This document shows positions 12,268-24,300 of a stretch of 64,000 nt of DNA, piece by piece (positions within the stretch are counted from its first letter, which is position 1; the number at the start of each line of letters is the position of its first letter). Position numbers and translations under genes: made by a program. The stretch is taken from positions 682,001-746,000 of the forward strand of contig JAWHQI010000023.1 in the NCBI GenBank assembly GCA_033032865.1. The letters run 5' to 3'. The stretch is from Dactylorhiza incarnata. Taxonomy: Eukaryota > Streptophyta > Magnoliopsida > Asparagales > Orchidaceae. The notes beneath the pieces are model-generated. The model saw only the letters and a program-made list of their open reading frames with translations, was not told the origin of the DNA and did not search any database.

Positions 12268-13169
12268 CTAACTTTGGCCTGGGCTAGGATATGATAAACA
12301 ATGATATCAAACACAATTTCTCATCATATAAGAATATATTTAAACTAGTGAATAAACTCATGATTATGAAACACATCATGACATTATCCTTTTTTTTCAT
12401 TCTCTTTTTTTTAGATACAAACTTTTGTATGCTCATCATTATTTTTAGAACAAGCAGGGAAAATCATACTGAGCCAATAAATATAATAAATCTCTCCCAT
12501 CTAGAAGAGATCAATCAAAAGGATATCCTCAAATGATGTGATGCAACATATATTAATCATATTCGATTTATTCAAAAAGTTTAACTGTAAACTATGATGA
12601 TGAGTGCTGAGGTTGTAGAGAAACGAATGTTTTGAGGGTTGTAAATAATATCAAAGAAGCTAAGTATGGCAAGGGTGCAATGATAATTGATAGGAGTGGA
12701 ATAAGAGTTGAAAAGGTTCAAACTAATCAAAGGTGGCCTAGATCATTTCAAATAATCTTATAGTTATGATACATTGAGTTGCATATGGAGTTTATAAAAG
12801 CAAGATCCATAATTCAATAGAGTGAAATAATTGATAGTATAATAGAATTTTTGCTTTAAAGAATAAGTGAATTGAAACGTGAATTAAATTTCAGATCAAA
12901 GTAAAGTATAGAATATAGAAATTTCAAAACAGTTTTTTTATCACAATGTGACGTAAAACAACGGAGTTATGCAAATTACAACATCCATAATCGAATATCA
13001 TAAATTGTAATGCTTTAATTGGGTAACTGATTAAGAGAAATCTAATTAAATTATTACTTTTTATAGTTAATACGCATGAACGGATTGAAAGGTCTTTGCT
13101 CAATATTGTAAGGGCATTTATAAAAAAAAGTAAATGATTTGGAATTTTATACATTGAGAAAGTGAAGTT
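12268..13169. other. AT-rich stretch where the Athila 3' LTR was expected
   Basis: I compared it by eye with the 5' LTR at 32534-33929 and found no match to its start (TGATGGTCGCG), end (ACCTTATCA) or ACACGGCCGTGT motifs. Short frames here look random. It may be 3' untranslated sequence of the Athila element or foreign DNA. Confidence 0.35.
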
Positions 13170-14864
13170 CTAACAATGATCCCCCCAACTTAAATCATGC
13201 AATGTCCCCATTGCAATAAGCATGAATAGAAAAGAAGTGAATGGGTGAATGAAAAATCTCCAAGCGACAAATGTATATATCCGCGAAGTAGCGGCCATCA
13301 TATAGTAATAAAATAGAGCAATATCATAACAGATCATCGTTAATAAACACAATACAAGATATAGTTCATGAAAATAATAAAACTGAAATAAGTAGATATC
13401 CCTGAACTCAGCCCCAAGACACAATCAGAAAGTAGGTGGTGGTGGCGGGTCACGATGACGTCGAGCAGAGGAATGTGGTGGTGGTGGCATGGCTACCTCG
13501 AAGTGATCACAGAGCTGGTAAATAGTGGTCTGAGTCCATTGATTGGACTCCTCATACTGCTCTTGCATATCGCGCTGATTGCGCAATATTTCCTCCTGAT
13601 TGTAATCCATGTGGGAGAATATATCTGTCATAGCCTCTTGATTCTGCTCGACTCTATCCAACCTCCGAGACATATCCATATGAAAAAAGGCGTATGAGTC
13701 GTAGAGATCGTCATATGAGTGATGCTCCTTGTGTGCGCCTGAAGAGGACGCACCAGGATGTGAATATCCTATACGCGGTGGAACATCCTATGGCTCCTCC
13801 TCTTCTTCTCCTCCTTAACCACATCTCCCACCTCATCCTGATGTCTAGCTACATGATAGACTGGTCTGCCAACTCCAGGACGGGCTCGAACTATCCTAAG
13901 TGATCGAAGTGAAGCCATGGAAATGGGTATAGTGCGAGCGACCACTTCCATTGGAGGAAGGCCGTCAAAGAGAGTCATGCCTTTCAGAAGGAGTGTGATG
14001 TATGGTGCGATACAGATAGTCCCGACTAGTGGCGAATGAAGGTGGCAAAAAAATATCCTAAGTGAAGGGAAAATGCTCCGTCATGCTATAAAGATATATA
14101 ATATCTTTGGTACTGACGACTCCGAAGCTCTCTCCTTGCCCAGACAGAGTATGGCTCAAAAGGTGATGGAGGTAGTGGACAGTGGGGCTGATCAAATAGG
14201 AGGCCTTGGAGCTCTTAGCCTCATAAGGCGGACCATCGGCAATGCTACGCCATATGGACTCGGGGTGCACTCCATGGGGGTAGGGTGTAGTGAAGATCAT
14301 AGTATTGCAGACTGTTAAGGAACTCCTCGTCGTAGAGGCAGAGGAATGACGTGAACTCCCGAAGATTGAGCGAGTAAACGTGATGCTGAACCCGAAATGA
14401 AATTGTGGCGGTGATAGAAGAGCGGTTCGTGCTCCCCTTCATGGTATAATAATTCGTCTCCATGGTGAATGTGGAAAGAAATTCCAATGTGACCTCACGG
14501 TAACCGAGTTCATTGATAGCGAAAAAGGCGTCCCAACTGCTATGGCCGATGAGGAGTCCGACTTCCTCTCTTAAATGAATTTCCTCCAACACGTACCAAT
14601 CTATACAACGACAATCTTGAAAGTTGCGCTTGCGGAGACGTTCAAATCTGGTAAGATGAGCGGGATCTTCAAAATGTAGCATGCCGACTTCAGCATGAAT
14701 GGCGGGAGGACGGGCGGCAGATTGATCGGTGCTGCGTCAATTTGAGCGTTGACGAGAAGTCGACATGCCGAATGGAAGATATTCCCTATATATAGCGAAA
14801 AGCCATAGGATGGAGAAAAAATGGAGGAAATTATAGATTGGAAGTATGAAGATAATCTCGGCAA
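13170..14864 (-). pseudogene. Athila env-like ORF (ATHILA ORF-1 type), broken
   Basis: Successive minus-strand open pieces lie downstream of integrase: 14682-14245 (with 'LTRFERLRKRNFQDCR' and 'REVTLEFLSTF', resembling the Athila ORF-1 family), 14300-14058, 13978-13769 and 13679-13425. The last piece is a heptad-like helix ('DRVEQNQEAMTDIF') ending in a proline run. After one in-frame TGA at 13425 the frame continues to 13170 with a strongly hydrophobic stretch ('LYLVLCLLTMICYDIALFYY'), which could be a membrane segment. Frame changes between pieces show that the gene is dead. The role of this third ORF in Athila elements is unproven; comparison with viral envelope proteins is historical. Confidence 0.6.
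13178..13192 (-). promoter_or_regulatory. Internal polypurine tract-like site
   Basis: Minus-strand AAGTTGGGGGGATC directly at the end of the env-like frame. Such G-runs after the last ORF are usual in Athila-type elements, where they may prime plus-strand DNA synthesis. Confidence 0.5.
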
Positions 14865-15119
14865 AGTTCATGGATTTGTGTAAAGATTACCTTGAAATGT
14901 AGATCGGGGCGAGAGGATATATAATCCGCAAAAATTATTGATTTCGGAGCACCGGGGAGTGAGATTTGGCCGGAAAAGGGGGCTGGAAATGGAGGTTGGG
15001 CCTGGTTTGGTACACGGCTGGAAGGGGAGGAAGATGAAGTGGAGTTTTAATGAAATAAAATTAAATATTGTGTTAAGACACGGCACACGGCCATATACAC
15101 GGCCGTGTGCTGGGCCGTG
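14865..15119 (-). other. Athila spacer with ACACGGCCGTGT motifs, left of the insertion
   Basis: Untranslated sequence between the env-like ORF and the insertion at 15120. It ends in a cluster of self-complementary CACGGCCGTGT motifs at 15077-15118. The same motif type is found right of the insertion (18607-18645) and in the 5' LTR. Confidence 0.5.
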
Positions 15120-15707
15120 TGTAACGACCCCACTATTCGGCTACCACTACAATTTACATATTCATTGTCTTATAGGTGATGGCATCTCAAGGAGGCGGGA
15201 AATGTAATGATGATGCTGGGCGGGACCCACGTAAAAGGGAAAGTCGCGGTGAGTTTTTATTTCCCTAATTTCTGCTGCTTAGTTTGATTGGTATTATTTC
15301 CTTATAGTTAACATGAAATAAAGTTGTATGTAAGGAAAAAGGAAAAAGCAAGTAATAAGAAAAGTGAACAAAGCATTGATGCAAACAATAATGGGCTATG
15401 TTAAGGATGTACCCAACTAGTGGAGGTGGGGTGAATGTCCTCCCAACATGAAATGAAATGAAAAATAAACGTGCGAATATGACAAGGCACGTAAAGGATT
15501 TATATGTGTGCGAATATGAAAAGGCACGTAGATAAATAAAGCGCGCTATATAAATACATGAAATGAAAACAATTGTATCATTAACAGTGCCCAATAAAGA
15601 AAATGAAATGGGATAAAACATCCAACGTGTTATGAATACAATCGTATGCAGTTAAAAGAAAATGTAAAATAACAACGTGAACGAGAAATGATAGGATAAA
15701 AAGTAAA

Positions 15708-16029
15708 GTGCATGCTAAAGTAAAATGATTTAAGATCCAACGATGCACTAAAGTTATCATAAGAATATAAGGGGGGGGGGGGAATAAGAATTCGCTTTAG
15801 TCTTTTGAAGACTGTGGTAGACACTTCTACCCAGAGACAATACTTCTTTTGCTGATGAGGAGAACATGGAGGATGAAGATTACTGGTTGTTGGGATGGCC
15901 TCTTCTTTGACCTGTTTAGTTGCATTTTCTAATTAGTCAAAAGACTAAGCGAATTCTTACCCCCCCTTATATTCTTATGATAACTTTAGTGCATCGTTGG
16001 ATCTTAAATCATTTTACTTTAGCGTGCAT
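15708..16029. repeat. Inverted repeat, arms about 97 bases
   Basis: 15708-15805 and 15932-16029 are near-perfect reverse complements (for example GATCCAACGATGCACTAAAG against its complement), separated by the 126-base segment c. The arms include a run of 12 G against 7 C. The right LTR lacks these arms. Confidence 0.85.
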
Positions 16030-16604
16030 ATGGGCTGCTAATAGCTCTCATGGGTTGCGATTATCATTTTAACCGACTCCAATACGCGTGACTCACGCTA
16101 TTTGATGCGTGCATGTCATAAAGGGGCAGCTGGGTATCGCATAAGGGGATAATCAAAACCCACACATTCTCATTTCTCTCCCAGCCTTCTGCGAGACCGA
16201 CGACCGGCGAGCGTGAGCCGATCGACGCCGTACGCTCCTAAGAGCCTCGTTCTCCTCCGATTTCTTCGATTTCTCCTTCTGTAGTGAGGTAAACCCTTCC
16301 TCTTCACTCCTTTGGTTGAGGGATAGCAGTATTACCCATTCAGATAGCTTCAGCTAACGCTTGCATAACTTCGGTTAAGGGAGGATTTGACCTCCCAGGA
16401 CTTTGTCTTTCTTCTGGCATACTATATTGTTTCCCTTCAAGTTCGTATCTTTGTCTTCTACTTAAATAAGTTCAAATAGGTTCCTGCAACAGGAAGGTTC
16501 AACTTAGCATTTGGACAATTACGTTTCAAATGTCAAAATGTTGTCCTACTTACCCTCATATTTCTCCTTAAGTACTCAAATCACACCGAAAGTTCAAACC
16601 TGGC

Positions 16605-16620
16605 TCTGATACCACTTAAT
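16605..16620 (-). promoter_or_regulatory. tRNA-Met-type primer binding site
   Basis: Minus strand TGGTATCAGAGCC, complementary to the 3' end of initiator tRNA-Met, a few bases inside the LTR edge at 16621. Confidence 0.8.
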
Positions 16621-18562
16621 TGTAATGGCCCCACTATTCGGCTACCGCTGCAATTTACATATTCATTGTCTTTTATCAGATAAACATCAGAGGCGCCAGG
16701 TAGAAACATTCAGTGAATAAAATATCATGCTAGAGTACAAAAAGGAAATTGCAGGATAATTAAATCATTTCATTTCATTACAAACTGATGAAGTACACAG
16801 ATAGCCCAACATATACATGTCAAAAGAAGGGCTTATCACAAAAATGTAGTATATATGCAAGGCTGACTCAGCCCAAAAACTCATCAGAGTACACTACCAT
16901 ATACATATATCTACACTACTGACTACATAAAATAAAACTGAAACTCTTCATGAGGGCACTCGGGGTCTCTGCATCTCTCCCGATGAGCGTCTAGAACCTC
17001 GAAGACTGCGGTAGACACTTCTACCCAGAGACGATACATCTTTTGCTAACGAGGAGAATATGGAGGACGGGGATTACTGGTTGCTAGGATGGCCTCTTCT
17101 TTGACCTGTTTAGTTGCATTTTACTTTTTAGCGGGGTCTCCTATCATTTCTCGTTCACGTTGCTATTTTACATTTTCTTTTAACTGCATACGATTGTATT
17201 CATAACACGTTGGATGTTTTATCCTATTTCATTTTCTGTATTGGGCACTGTCAAGGATACATTGGTTTTCATTTCATGTATTTATATAGCGCGCTTTATT
17301 TATCTGCGTGCCTTTTCATATTCGCACACATATAAATCCTTTACGTGCCTTGTCATATTCACACGTTTATTTTTCATTACATTTCATGTTGGGAGGACAT
17401 TCACCCCACCTCCACTAGTTGGGTACATCCTTAACATAGCCCATTATAGTTTGCATCAATGCTTTGTTCACTTTTCTTATTACTTGCTTTTTCCTTTTTC
17501 CTTACATACAACTTTATTTCATGTTAACTAAAAGGAAATAATACCAATCAAACTAAGCAACAGAAATTAGGGAAACAAAAACTCACCGCGGCTTTCCCTT
17601 TATGTGGGTCCTGCCCAACATCGTCATTACTTTTCCCGCCTCCTTGAGATGCCATCACCTATAAGAGGAGTCACCTAAATTAATTTGTATTCTAGGTGGG
17701 TTTCATTTGACCTAATTAGGTCAAATAAATCATTTATGTTGGCTGCCCAAATGGTAAACAAAGGGTTGTTCGCCAAAGAAGTGAGGAAACAACACCCTCA
17801 AGCCTCATCGTAATTTAGAAGGTGAAAAGCCATCAAAATCCCAAGTCAAAGTGCTGCCCTAATTTCTTTGGAAGGGTTTTGCTCCAAAATGAGGAGTAGA
17901 GCATAATAAGAGCAATTTTCCAACATTAGACATACTTAGAATTTCTGAAATCGCTTACTAACAACTAGGGTTTCATTGATATCCCTTGAAATCAGGGATT
18001 AGCTCATGAGATTTAGTTTTCGAAACTCCGAGAAATGAAAGGCAATGAAAGAAGTTCAAAAAGAACCTAACCCTAGAAATTTGATGTTTCAAATCCATGC
18101 AGAACTTCACATATGACTACAAAGGAGTGAAGAGGAAGGGTTTACCTCGCTACAGAAGGAGAAATCGAAGAAATCAGAGGAGAACGAGGCTCTCAGGAGC
18201 GTACGACGTCGATCGGCTCACGCTCGCCTGCCGTCGGTCTCGCAGAAGGCTGGGAGAGAAATGAGACTGCGCGGGTTTTGGTTATCCCCTTATGCGATAC
18301 CAGGCTGCCCCCTTATGACACGCACACATCAATTGGCATGAGTCACGCGTATTGGAGTCGGTTAAAATAATAATCGCAGCCCATGAGAGCTATTAGCAGC
18401 CCATATTTGTTATTAGCCCTCTTTTATTTAGTTTCGAATCACGTACACATCTCCGAATGTCACGTACGTATTGTTTCTTTATTTGTCGTTTCCGTCGGTT
18501 TGATACGCACATTTATGACATCAAATAAAATAATTATAATACCTGTCATCGACGGCGTCACA
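16621..18562 (-). mobile_element. Intact (5') LTR of the scrambled element, with gene-like exon signals
   Basis: On the minus strand it runs from TGTGACGCC to GGCCATTACA (1942 bases). Inside, a CT-rich leader-like block ends in a possible donor (GCGAG/GTAAAC, near 18147). An acceptor (CTTATAG/GTG) follows at 17659/17658, then an ATG at 17655, exactly 23 codons starting 'MASQGGGKSND', and a donor (CGCG/GTGAGT) at 17587/17586. The left copy repeats this exon at 15179-15248 with a one-base insertion. The leader intron and mini-exon are inferred, not proven. Confidence 0.6.
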
Positions 18563-18567
18563 CCGTG

Positions 18568-18989
18568 TTCCGCCTTTTTGAACAGTGACTGATACTTGGC
18601 AGAATGATAAACACGGCCTTGTACACGGCCGTGTGACTGCCCGTGTTCGTGGAATGTATGCTTTAAAGATTTGTGAAATGCGAAAGGGTCCGCGCAAGCT
18701 CAAAAGAACTCGAGTAGACACACGATGCGTACTAGCCAGCATAATATGACACACGAATAAACATTGTTTGTTATATAAATATATAGAAATACACAAATAT
18801 TTTTTTTTAAACAGGAACAAGATCACGAATGTGTTTGTAGAACAAAAACAAAAATACGACAATAGAAAACGAACAAACCTAACATCCTAAAAACTCTTAG
18901 CTAGATGCCATGAAAATTAGATAGTGTCAAGCCGGAGACTTAACTCCTTGCCTTGATGCTCAAATTCTTCCCCGAAGTAATGTTTTAGT
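18568..18989 (-). other. Athila spacer downstream of integrase
   Basis: Untranslated Athila sequence resuming after the insertion, with ACACGGCC/GGCCGTGT motifs at 18607-18645. No gene seen. Confidence 0.5.
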
Positions 18990-20123
18990 CTATGTCCATT
19001 GACTTTGAAAACTCCTTCTTCTGGGTGAGAATTCAACCTCTCCGTATGGAAATACTTGCTCAACTCTAAATGGGTCTGACCATCTTGATTTTAATTTCCC
19101 GAGAAAGAGTTTAAGAAGAGAATTATATAACAAAATATTATCCCCAATTTTGAACGATTTATGATTACAAAGTTGTCTATCATGGAAAACCTTTGCTTTC
19201 TCTTTGTATATATGGGAATTCTCATATGCGATTGTTCTCCACTCATCTAATTCATTGAGTTGAAATTTCTGCTTCTCTCCTGATAGATCCAAGTTCATGT
19301 TTATAGTCTGAATAACCCAATATGCTTTATGTTCAAGTTCAACTGGTAGGTGACATGCCTTACCATATACTAGTCTATACGGTGTAGTGCCTATTGGTGT
19401 CTTAAATGCAGTGCGGTAGGCCCATAGAGTGTCGTCCAATTTTTTAGCCCATTGTTTCATATTCCCCTCTATTGATTTTTCTAGCATGTGTTTCAACTCT
19501 TGGTTGGATACCTCAACTTTCCCACTTGTTTGTGGATGATAAGGAGTGGATACCCTATGCGTAATCCCATATTTAGTTAAAACTGTATTAAACTGAGAAT
19601 TACAAAAGTGAGTCCCTCGATCACTAATGATGGCACGAGGCATTCCAAACCGCGAGAACAATTTTCTAAGGAATTCGACAACAACTCTAACGTCGTTTGT
19701 TGGTAAGGCTTGCGCTTCTACCAATTTTGAAACATAGTCTACGACAACTAGAATGTATTTATTACCGTACGAATTAGGAAATGGCCCCATAAAGTTAATT
19801 CCCCAAACATCAAATATTTCACATTCTAAAATAAACTTTTGTGGCATTTTCATTTGCTTTTGAAATATTACCTGATCTCTGGCAAAAATTACATAAACGA
19901 ACATACCTTTGGGCATCCCTGCATAGAAGGGGCCAATAAAAACCTGAATCGAGTACTTTCTTTGCCATACGAATTGGCCCAAAGTGTCCTCCCGTAGGTC
20001 CCGAATGACAATGCTCTAAGATCTTCCACCCTTCTTCATCTGATACACATCTCCGGATGATCGAATATGCACAAATGCGAAACAAAAAAGGGTCCTCTCA
20101 AAAGTAGTATTTTAGATCATAAA
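18990..20123 (-). pseudogene. Athila integrase (zinc-binding and DDE core), frameshifted
   Basis: 20085-19819 carries the His-His-Cys-Cys zinc-binding region ('[12 protein letters not shown]' then 'CNFCQRSGN'). 19982-18990, in another frame, carries the catalytic core of Ty3/gypsy integrases: '[12 protein letters not shown]', '[11 protein letters not shown]' and '[17 protein letters not shown]', giving the D, D and E positions. The overlap of two frames shows a frameshift around 19850-19980. The upstream part of the polyprotein continues at 28284 across the nested element. Integrase would insert element DNA into the host genome; this copy is not functional. Confidence 0.88.
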
Positions 20124-20128
20124 AGAAT

Positions 20129-21366
20129 TGTTGGATTGGTAGGCGCCCTTAGAGGGGGGTGAATAAGGGTTTTAAAAATTTTAGATATATTTTGAATAAC
20201 TTTGAAAAAGCTTTGATTATTAAACTAAAGAAGATCAAGACATATCAAGTGAAGTAAAAGTAAAGACATGATTTTATTAAATTGAGAAGCATGATTACAA
20301 AACTTGATCTCTTATCGAAGCTAGAAATCAAAGCTAATAGAAAAGACTCCTTTTTGTTTTCTATCCCGACTCGCTTCCCCACGAACCGGTGGCCCTAGCC
20401 TATCCTCCCCAGATTCGGCCTTAAGCCGCTCTAGCCAACCCTTCCCCAGATATGGCCTCGAGCACCCCCTAGACCTAGCCTAGATCTAGTCGCCAACACG
20501 AGGCGAATTTCAGCCCTAACTCCTACCCAGACCTAGTCACCAACACGAGGCGATTTCACTAACGGGTTACAAGAAAATAAGAAATGAAAATAAAAACATC
20601 AATAATAAAAACTCCCTCTAAGAACTTCTGAAGTTGGAGACGTTGGACCGCTGTAGTATAAGCGTTGTTGAAGCGGTCGCCGGTCGGATGAAGCGTGAAG
20701 AAGTCCTCCTTCAGAAATTCTCTCTAAGCTTTTGGTGGGAGTATCTCTCTGAACCTTCCTCTATATGCTGTGGCATGAAGCTCTGGAGTTTAGGGTTATA
20801 GAAGAGTAAGGAAGACGGAGCCAAGGGGTCCTTTTTATAGCCTCAGCGCTAGCGCCTGCGCTAGAGCTACCGCCAGCGCTATCCCATTTTAGGACATATT
20901 CTGCGCGGCAGAATCTCGAATCCGTGGCAACTCTGCTGAGATTCCTCTTGTGTTTTGAGCTAGTGCTAGCGCTATCGCTACCGCCAGTGCTATCCCATAT
21001 TAGGACACATTCTGCGCGTGAGAATCCTTCATTTTAAGCAAGCCGACCGCCTTCCTCTTATGCTTTGCGCTACCGCCGGCGCTAGTAGATACCGCCTGCG
21101 CTAGCTGCTACCGCCTGCATTAGCTACTATCGCCAGGCGCTAGCACCTTCTAAAATTGTTTCCGAGATTTTCTCAAGTCCGCGCTAGCGCTAGCGCCGGT
21201 GCTAGCGGGCATGTTGGAATTTTGGCTTCAAATTTTGGCGCAACATTCTTATGTTATCCTTGAGTCATGTGGACTTGTTACCCTGCACACTTAAACACAC
21301 AAGATCAAATACACATAGGATTTGTTATTCTCAAATCTAGGAGATGCGGAAGACCATGTTCCAACA
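20129..21366 (-). repeat. 3' LTR of the gag-only element, with GCTAGCGC array
   Basis: Starts TGTTGGATTGG and ends GTTCCAACA; 1238 bases. TATA box on the minus strand CTATAAAAAGG at 20831-20840. A dense array of GCGCTAGC / GCTACCGCC motifs covers 20846-21212. A G-tract of 6 follows CCCTTAGA near the left end. Confidence 0.9.
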
Positions 21367-24300
21367 AACTCCCCCTTTTGATAATAACAAATCCATTAAT
21401 GATAAATCAGAGCATTAATATATAAGCATGATGAAACTTACTTGTGTGTGTGTGAGAGTGATGACTTAGGATAATTATCGATTTTAGCATTTAGAATTGC
21501 TCCCCCTAAATACATGCTCCCCCTAAGTGAATGCTCCCATAATATGTAAGCTATCATCTTAATTAATCATGTTTGTTTTCTATTTTGATAGTGGATTATA
21601 TTTATCATGTTAGTTCTCCCCCTTTTGTTATTAGCAAAAGCGGGTAAGGAGACACCACTTAAAAGTTGACAATAAGATAAAGGCATGATCGAGCTTGTAG
21701 AGAAGGAAATGATAAGGAGTTTTAGAATACTTTTCATGGAAATAGATCAGAGTTTGAGTATCACAACTTTTTCATAAATCAGAGTTTGTAGCATAAATAA
21801 AAATGTGATGATTTCCAAATAACTAAACTACCCAGACAATATGTCTACACCCTAGCCCCGTACTAAGTGACGGATGGGCATGAGGAGCTGCATACATGCC
21901 GTAGGTTGGGGTGTTAGTCCCATATGCAAACACTAGACACAACTCAACCTAGCACTCTTTCCCCCCAGTGCCTCGCAAGGCCCCACTGGAACCCTCCCCG
22001 GTTAAGGATAAGACATGACTAGAGATAAAGGTTATCTAATGTCTACAACCCTACGCCCCCGTTATGGTGAGAAATGAAGTCATGGATAATAATTATTGGA
22101 AACATTTAAGCTTTTTAAATCTAATGACATAGCCTATGGATTTATATTTTTATTTGAATTTATGAAAACACTCACATAGCTATTTTGAAATCCATTCATA
22201 AATCAGAATTTTAGCATTACAATATTTTCATAGAAATAAATCAGAGTTTTTAGCAAAAAAGAAAATATTCATGTGTAGAGTAACCAATATAAAATCTACC
22301 AAGCATGTCTACCATTTGTTGAAAGAAAGGAATTTTGGTATTTAAGACTTTGATATAAGCATGAGAGCGCAAGGTAGAAATATATGGTGATGATGCAGAA
22401 GACTTATAGAAATATAAGAAACATCTTATTGTAATGATGATCCATAAAAAGATATATGAGTTAAATTTCATAAAGAAGATGTTTTTATAAATCATTGTTC
22501 AATTAAAATCTTCAATAATGTAACCAAGCATGAAATAATGTTATAAAAAAAGATTACTACAATGTTATTTTAATTCATAATTTCAAATCATACCAAACAT
22601 TGTATATTGCATGCTAGGTTATCTAGTGCATTTCATAAATAAAGAGTAGTATAAAATTTGCATTAGGATCCAATACTCATGATAAGAAGTGTTATGGAAG
22701 ATAATGATGTGTACAAAAGTGTATTTTGAATAGAGTAAACTAATGTTTTAATCAAAAATACAAGTAATATGTAAAGTAAAGAGCACAATCAAACACAAAT
22801 AATTTTACTTCCACTCACTTCAATGCACAAAAAAAATGTACAACTACCAAGGTGCTTTGCACACACAATGCTCATTAAGACTTATCAGGGTGCAAAGTAG
22901 TGCTTGGGGGATCACATAATTTTATTCTTCAATATTGATTTTTTTTATTGTGATCCGGTGTACTTAAGAATAAGTGGTTTTTATTTTGAAAGAAAGTTAT
23001 GGTTTGCACAAGATACTTTACTATTCTTTCCAAGGTGCTCAACCTCACAACACTTATTAAGACTTATCAGGAAGTTCAAGTAGTGCTTGGTGGAGTTATC
23101 TTTGTCACTTTATTTTATGATTGTTGTTTTGTATAAAGTTCTCCGAATACACTTGTTTTGCAAACCAATATAATTTATGAAAAAGATAACCACTTTTCTT
23201 AACTTTTAAAAGTGCAAATAAAGGTTGTGTAGGTAAGATACTTGTGGAATTTTAATTTATTGTACTATTACAAAACATACACAAGCATTCTTAGATTAAA
23301 CACATATGTAGACAATGCCAAAATAAGTGAGTGAATAGCGATCATTATCAAACATAAAACATTTACTCATACTTAGAGGCATGCTAAGCTTAGTTCTACA
23401 CAACTTTCAATATAATTGATGCACATATTAATAGATATATCAAAGCATGATGAAAACAATGTTCAAAGTAGTTTGAAAAGATAAATTGCAACATTATAGA
23501 AGTTCTAAATAATAGATTAATTCATGCTTGATTTTCAATGAAGTCCATACAATATTTTTGATATTTTTGAAGAATAATTTTTATTTAAAGTTTGAACTCA
23601 TAAAATTGATCTTGGACTTTTCGAGGACTACCTTATGAGAGGTTCACCCGATACTAGGTGATATGATGGGATGATAGCCCAAATCACCCTTTCGCAAGAT
23701 ACAAGTAAAAAAGTTAAGTTCAAAAATAACAAATTTTTTGATATTTTTTGTTTGTTATATATTTTTGTAATTGATTTTTGCTTTTAGAAATAGAATTTAA
23801 ACAAATGACAAACAAACACAAAGGCAAACCATATTTTTGTAATTTGGCTTTTGTAATTTTGTATTTGATTTTTGCATAAAATGAAATAGAATCAGAAGTG
23901 CAAAAATAAATAGTACATATAGAATGATATATTTTTTGGAATTTTTTAAAATTTTAAAAATACAGAAAAATGAATAAGTACGTTAGCGCCGGCGTTAGCG
24001 CTAGTGCAGGAAACAGTACACGATTTTTTATGATTTTGAAAATTTTAATTGTTGATCTTGATTAAGTGCCCCAATAGTAGTTTCATGCTGAAATTTCAGA
24101 TTTTTAGGAAATGTCTAGATAGTGCAAATTTCATGAAACATTAGCGATTTTGTATGTGACTTTACCAACTAAACTTTGCATGAGATGACATTAATGAACA
24201 AATCAAATATGCATGATTTTAGTGATTAACCATAATGTTCATGCACAGGAATATCTTGAATAAGCCCTAGATGAGAATACCCAGCCTGTATGTCTTGGTA

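Larger units (their letters stand above)
15120..18562 (-). mobile_element. LTR retroelement with one normal LTR and one scrambled LTR, no pol
   Basis: Flanked by a perfect 5-base target duplication, CCGTG (15115-15119 and 18563-18567), with termini TGTAACGACC and GGCGTCACA. The right LTR (16621-18562) is followed on the minus strand by a tRNA-Met-type primer site. The left half is rearranged. With right-LTR segments in plus order a, b, c, d, e, f, the left half reads a, d inverted, x inverted, c, x, f inverted, then the leader. Segment a is 15120-15172; inverted d is 15173-15715 (matches 17141-17664); c is 15806-15931 (matches 17001-17125); inverted f is 16029-16313 (matches 18119-18405). It has no coding capacity for gag or pol. 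Confidence 0.75.

Noticed and set aside
15708..16029. A MITE with 97-base terminal inverted repeats
   Set aside because: The sequence between the arms is a segment of the neighbouring LTR (17001-17125), so a rearranged LTR explains it better than an independent DNA transposon.
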